A DNA stretch of 44,418 nt from Treponema sp. (lineage in GTDB: Bacteria; Spirochaetota; Spirochaetia; Treponematales; Treponemataceae): positions 65,700 to 110,117 of the forward strand of contig JAEEYO010000013.1 in assembly GCA_016288205.1 (NCBI GenBank). The letters run 5' to 3'. The notes under the pieces were generated by a model that was given only the letters and a program-made list of their open reading frames with translations, had not been told where the DNA came from and made no database searches. A program made the translations under genes and the position numbers. This document shows, in pieces, positions 41,688 through 44,418 of the stretch (within the stretch, counting starts at the first letter, position 1; each line of letters starts with the position of its first letter).

Positions 41688-43061
41688 ATGTTTCCACCAT
41701 TTCCAGAAGACGAGGCATACCGGCTTTGCAAAAAGATTGCGAAGTCGCTCGAAGAAAACGAAATCCGAATTGAGCACACGGGAAGAATAAGCGAGGAGCG
41801 CGCAGGAGCCGGCATAATGATTGGCTCGCTGATATGCACGGACAAAGACGGAAAAAAGGTGAACCTCGCATCCCTCTCAGGAACCAGCAGAAAATTTGTG
41901 TCCGGCTCACCCACGGCGGATTCTATCCCGGATTCTATCCAGGGTTTCATCCCGGTACCCTGCATAGTGCCCCCTGAAAAAATTGACGCTGCCCTTGAAA
42001 AAAACGACGCGGAAATCCACCGGCTCACGAGAGTCCTTGAGGAAGAAACTGACGCGGAAAAAAGAAATGAGATTCTGAGCGAAAGAAAAAAACTCACTGA
42101 TGAGTCGCTTGCAAAAGTCCATGCGCTTTATTCCTTCCGATGCATTGACGGCACTAAAAAATCGCTTACAGAAATCTGCCGCAAAAGAGGGATCGGCCTG
42201 CCTCCAACAGGAACCGGTGAGTGTGCCGAAGCCAAACTTCTCCATTACGCATTTGAAAACGGACTTCAACCTGTCAGCATGGCGGAAATGTACTGGGGAA
42301 AATCCTCGGCAAAAAAAGAGTGCGGAAAAATCTACCCGCCCTGTGACGAAAGATGCGCGCTGATTCTGCCTGAGATGCTGGGACTCGAAATCATCTACAG
42401 GGACAGCTCCATCGTGGTGGTGAACAAACAGAGCGGACTTTTGAGCATTCCTGGCCGGACGGAGGATAAAAAAGACTGCATCACGTCGCGTCTGAAAAGG
42501 CTCTTCCCGGAGTGCATAGACCAACCCGCCGTGCACCGCCTTGACATGGAGACCAGCGGACTCATGGTGCTCGCTCTGACAAAGGACGCACACCGCAGGC
42601 TCAGCATGGATTTTGAACAGGGAAAGGTCAAAAAAGAATACGAGGCTCTGCTTGACGGAATCCTCGCGAAAAAAGGAATTGCACAGCAGGGATGCATGGA
42701 GCTGTATTTCCGGCTGGACGTAGACAACCGCCCCCACCAGATTTGGGATGAAGTATATGGAAAAAAAGCGATTACCGAATGGAAGATTCTGAACGTGGAG
42801 ACCTTTACGACGAGGCAAGGAGAAAGACGCAACGCAACAAGGGTTCGCTTCATTCCGCAAACAGGACGCACGCACCAACTGAGGCTTGCAAGCGCGGACC
42901 CGCACGGATTCGGCATACCAATCATAGGTGACTCGCTCTACGGTCCCAACCCGGAAAAAGCGGCGGATGAAAGCAGGCTCCTTTTACACGCGGCATACCT
43001 GAGCTTCACTCACCCGGAAACAGGCGAGACAATGATTTTTGAAAGTCCCTGCCCTTTTTAA
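41688..43061 (+). CDS. RluA-type RNA pseudouridine synthase with long N-terminal extension
   Basis: The 457-residue protein ends in an RluA catalytic domain (about 235-457): VVNKQSGLLSIPGR, the catalytic Asp in HRLDMETSGLMVLAL (near residue 284), and RFIPQTGRTHQLRLA. The N-terminal 230 residues include a helical charged region (about 100-145) and PPTGTGECAEAKLLHYAFEN followed by GLQPVSMAEMYWG and YPPCDERC. This extension marks a known subfamily of long RluA-like enzymes found in gamma-proteobacteria and others, whose exact uridine target I cannot name. It converts uridine to pseudouridine in rRNA or tRNA. The message is predicted leaderless. It ends 2 bases from the convergent gene's stop. 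Confidence 0.9.
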   Translation: MFPPFPEDEAYRLCKKIAKSLEENEIRIEHTGRISEERAGAGIMIGSLICTDKDGKKVNLASLSGTSRKFVSGSPTADSIPDSIQGFIPVPCIVPPEKIDAALEKNDAEIHRLTRVLEEETDAEKRNEILSERKKLTDESLAKVHALYSFRCIDGTKKSLTEICRKRGIGLPPTGTGECAEAKLLHYAFENGLQPVSMAEMYWGKSSAKKECGKIYPPCDERCALILPEMLGLEIIYRDSSIVVVNKQSGLLSIPGRTEDKKDCITSRLKRLFPECIDQPAVHRLDMETSGLMVLALTKDAHRRLSMDFEQGKVKKEYEALLDGILAKKGIAQQGCMELYFRLDVDNRPHQIWDEVYGKKAITEWKILNVETFTTRQGERRNATRVRFIPQTGRTHQLRLASADPHGFGIPIIGDSLYGPNPEKAADESRLLLHAAYLSFTHPETGETMIFESPCPF

Positions 43062-43063
43062 AC

Positions 43064-43894
43064 TCACTGCTCCTTCCAAGGCATGATGAAGGATTTCCAA
43101 GTACGAGGTCCAAGTGTCTGAACGTCAGCCGCAATCAGCTCGTCCCAGGGAACATCCTTTCTCTGCTTGCTTGTCATTCCGGGGTTCACCTCGTACCAGT
43201 CGTATTTGTAAAGACGCAGACGGAGGGCATTTGTCACCGTAAGCTGCAAACCGGAAATTCCAGGAATAAGTCCGAGCGTAAAAACAGTGATCAGGACATT
43301 CAGGAAATTTATGAAAGCAACGGCAATGGAAAACCACACATTGTCAAAAAAAATGATGTAGGATTTTTTCAGGCACTTGAGAAAACCGTTGTGCATGAGA
43401 TTTCTTATGGGGATGAACCATTGCAGCGCGAGCAGGGAGATGACCTCCAGCCAGAACACGAGCGACATAAAAATCAGCCCCAGAAAACTTCCCTTGCTTC
43501 CGTCCGTCGGAATCCACATCCTGCAATAATACGGGATGCTCACGAGTCCCGCGCAAAGGAATCCGGCCACAAGAAGACCGTACTGAATCCCGATTTTCAT
43601 GGACGGCAAAATGTTTGAAAAAAAGCATTTGATTTTGGACACGCCATAGTTTGAAACTTTGTCAACATTGTATCCCTCGGCAAAGACGAACACATGGAAG
43701 ATCGCGCTGAAAACAAAAATCCCCGCCATTATGACCATGCTTCTTCTCATTTCATCCAGAGGAAGAGCGTTCAGTCCAAAAAGTCCGAGCACCGAAAGAA
43801 AAGCGACCACAATCAGAAAAAAGTTTATGAATGCGAAATGAAAGAGATTGTCCCAGACATCCGCGAAATTCTTTTTCAAAAAAAACTTAAACAT
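43064..43894 (-). CDS. Multi-pass membrane protein of unknown function
   Basis: The 276-residue protein has about five or six membrane helices (FAFINFFLIVVAFLSVLGLF, MVIMAGIFVFSAIFHVFVF, IGIQYGLLVAGFLCAGLVS, and others). It ends in a cytoplasmic tail of about 55 residues with RLYKYDWYEVNPGMTSKQRK. The family is not recognised; the pattern loosely resembles the YesL/DUF624 membrane proteins, but I do not rely on that. The predicted promoter ends 6 bases before the ATG. Confidence 0.75.
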   Translation of the reverse strand: MFKFFLKKNFADVWDNLFHFAFINFFLIVVAFLSVLGLFGLNALPLDEMRRSMVIMAGIFVFSAIFHVFVFAEGYNVDKVSNYGVSKIKCFFSNILPSMKIGIQYGLLVAGFLCAGLVSIPYYCRMWIPTDGSKGSFLGLIFMSLVFWLEVISLLALQWFIPIRNLMHNGFLKCLKKSYIIFFDNVWFSIAVAFINFLNVLITVFTLGLIPGISGLQLTVTNALRLRLYKYDWYEVNPGMTSKQRKDVPWDELIAADVQTLGPRTWKSFIMPWKEQ

Positions 43895-43900
43895 ACATAT

Positions 43901-43929
43901 AAGATAATAAAAATCCCCGTCATGGTCAA
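43901..43929 (-). promoter_or_regulatory. Promoter of the membrane protein gene at 43064-43894, predicts a leaderless mRNA
   Basis: On the minus strand TTGACC, 17 bases and TATCTT end 6 bases before the ATG. No Shine-Dalgarno sequence is possible in between. Confidence 0.55.
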
Positions 43930-43952
43930 GGTGTTATGAGTGTAAAGAGCTT

Positions 43953-44418
43953 TCACTGGCCGTATTTCAGAACCAACTCCGCCCTGTCGTTTACTCCGGT
44001 CTTTTCGTAGATGATGGAGATATAATTTTCCACGGCGCGTTTTTTGATGTTCAGCTGTGCCGCAATCTCGTCGTTGGAATAACGCTGCAAGAGAAGATCC
44101 ATCACTTTTTTCTCGCGACGGGTCAGGGCATCAGTAATTTTCGAATACTTGATAAGTTTGGTCTGAAGCTCCTCCTGAATGAAATCATCACCCGCATAGA
44201 TTTTTTCCATGCACTCAAGCAGTTCCTCGGAACTCGCGTTTTTTGAGATATATCCGTTAGCGCCGCAGTCCATCGCGGTCTGTACCATGCCGGCCGCAAA
44301 GAACATGCTGTACACGATGATTTTCACATCAGGATAAAGCTCGTGGATTCTTTGCATGAACTCAAAGCCCGTGTTCTCGCCGTAAAAATTCAAGTCGCAG
44401 ATGAGAATCGCGGGAAGA
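43953..44418 (-). CDS. Response regulator with LuxR-type DNA-binding domain, NarL/FixJ family (partial)
   Basis: The gene runs off the right edge; its open frame continues to the last base, so the true start is outside. The visible part starts in the receiver at the phospho-acceptor (LPAILICDLNFYGENTG), continues with KIIVYSMFFAAGMVQTAMDC and GANGYISKNASSEELL with the conserved Lys, and ends with a LuxR helix-turn-helix (LTRREKKVMDLLLQRYSNDE, then IAAQLNIKKRAVENYIS). It should act as a phosphorylation-dependent transcription factor. The partner kinase is not in the window. Confidence 0.93.
   Translation of the reverse strand, partial: LPAILICDLNFYGENTGFEFMQRIHELYPDVKIIVYSMFFAAGMVQTAMDCGANGYISKNASSEELLECMEKIYAGDDFIQEELQTKLIKYSKITDALTRREKKVMDLLLQRYSNDEIAAQLNIKKRAVENYISIIYEKTGVNDRAELVLKYGQ

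Noticed and set aside
41907..42905. Open frame of 332 codons antisense to the pseudouridine synthase
   Set aside because: It covers the catalytic domain of a certain gene and shows no protein-like pattern.
1..44418. CRISPR arrays, transposases, phage genes, tRNA or rRNA genes
   Set aside because: None was recognised on either strand. The only dispersed repeats are the 7-base arrays, which have irregular units and no spacers of constant length.

Overview
The window reads as a chromosomal segment of a spirochaete, most likely a Treponema from a gut or rumen type habitat. This rests on flgB-flgC at the left end, a large single-span TPR protein that resembles the spirochaetal flagellar collar protein FlcA, several treponeme-style secreted or membrane proteins of unknown function, and sugar genes (a GH130 mannosylglucose phosphorylase and a class II GalT) that suit a plant-polysaccharide diet. 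No rRNA, tRNA, CRISPR array, insertion sequence or prophage gene was seen. No gene-free stretch exceeds about 225 bases.

Layout. 1-2672: flgC (partial) and flgB, then a radical-SAM-derived protein without its iron-sulfur motif and asnA, all on the minus strand. 2718-8101: galT, divergent from a GH130 phosphorylase, two small unknown genes, and a COG2509 flavoprotein. 8201-15693 (minus): a tightly packed six-gene operon, mcp-cheW-cheB-cheR-CheA-like-adenylate cyclase. 15807-19691: a rhomboid-fold membrane protein translationally coupled to an FMN hydroxy-acid oxidase family protein, then an ECF transporter S component and glpK on the minus strand. 19858-23059: a membrane diguanylate cyclase and a second cheR-cheB pair. 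23170-28963: a secreted unknown, then (minus) trkA-trkH-DUF975-sppA. 29061-33003: an apparently strongly expressed secreted protein, apt, gpsA and ffh. 33051-37992: a CBM48-like secreted protein divergent from the FlcA-like gene and a SEC59-type kinase-like gene. 38051-44418: a membrane protein, purC, radC, a secreted coiled-coil protein, a long RluA-type pseudouridine synthase, a membrane protein and a partial NarL-type response regulator.

The most notable system is the 8.2-15.7 kb operon. It has a receptor, a coupling protein, both adaptation enzymes and, where CheA should be, a protein that keeps the P1, P3 and P5 regions and the receiver of a hybrid CheA but lacks the ATPase domain, with a Cys in place of the phosphorylated His. 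The last gene, overlapping it by 8 bases, is a class III adenylate cyclase with complete catalytic residues and a degenerate receiver. I infer a chemosensory array whose output is cAMP rather than, or besides, CheY phosphorylation. It resembles in concept the Pil-Chp/CyaB link of Pseudomonas but has no visible kinase.

Two genome-scale patterns also stand out. First, about ten genes have a good -10 hexamer that ends only 5-8 bases before the start codon, with no Shine-Dalgarno sequence, which predicts frequent leaderless mRNAs. Second, a degenerate 7-base repeat (GTGGAAA/GTTGAAA) forms short arrays in seven intergenic gaps and was not seen inside genes.
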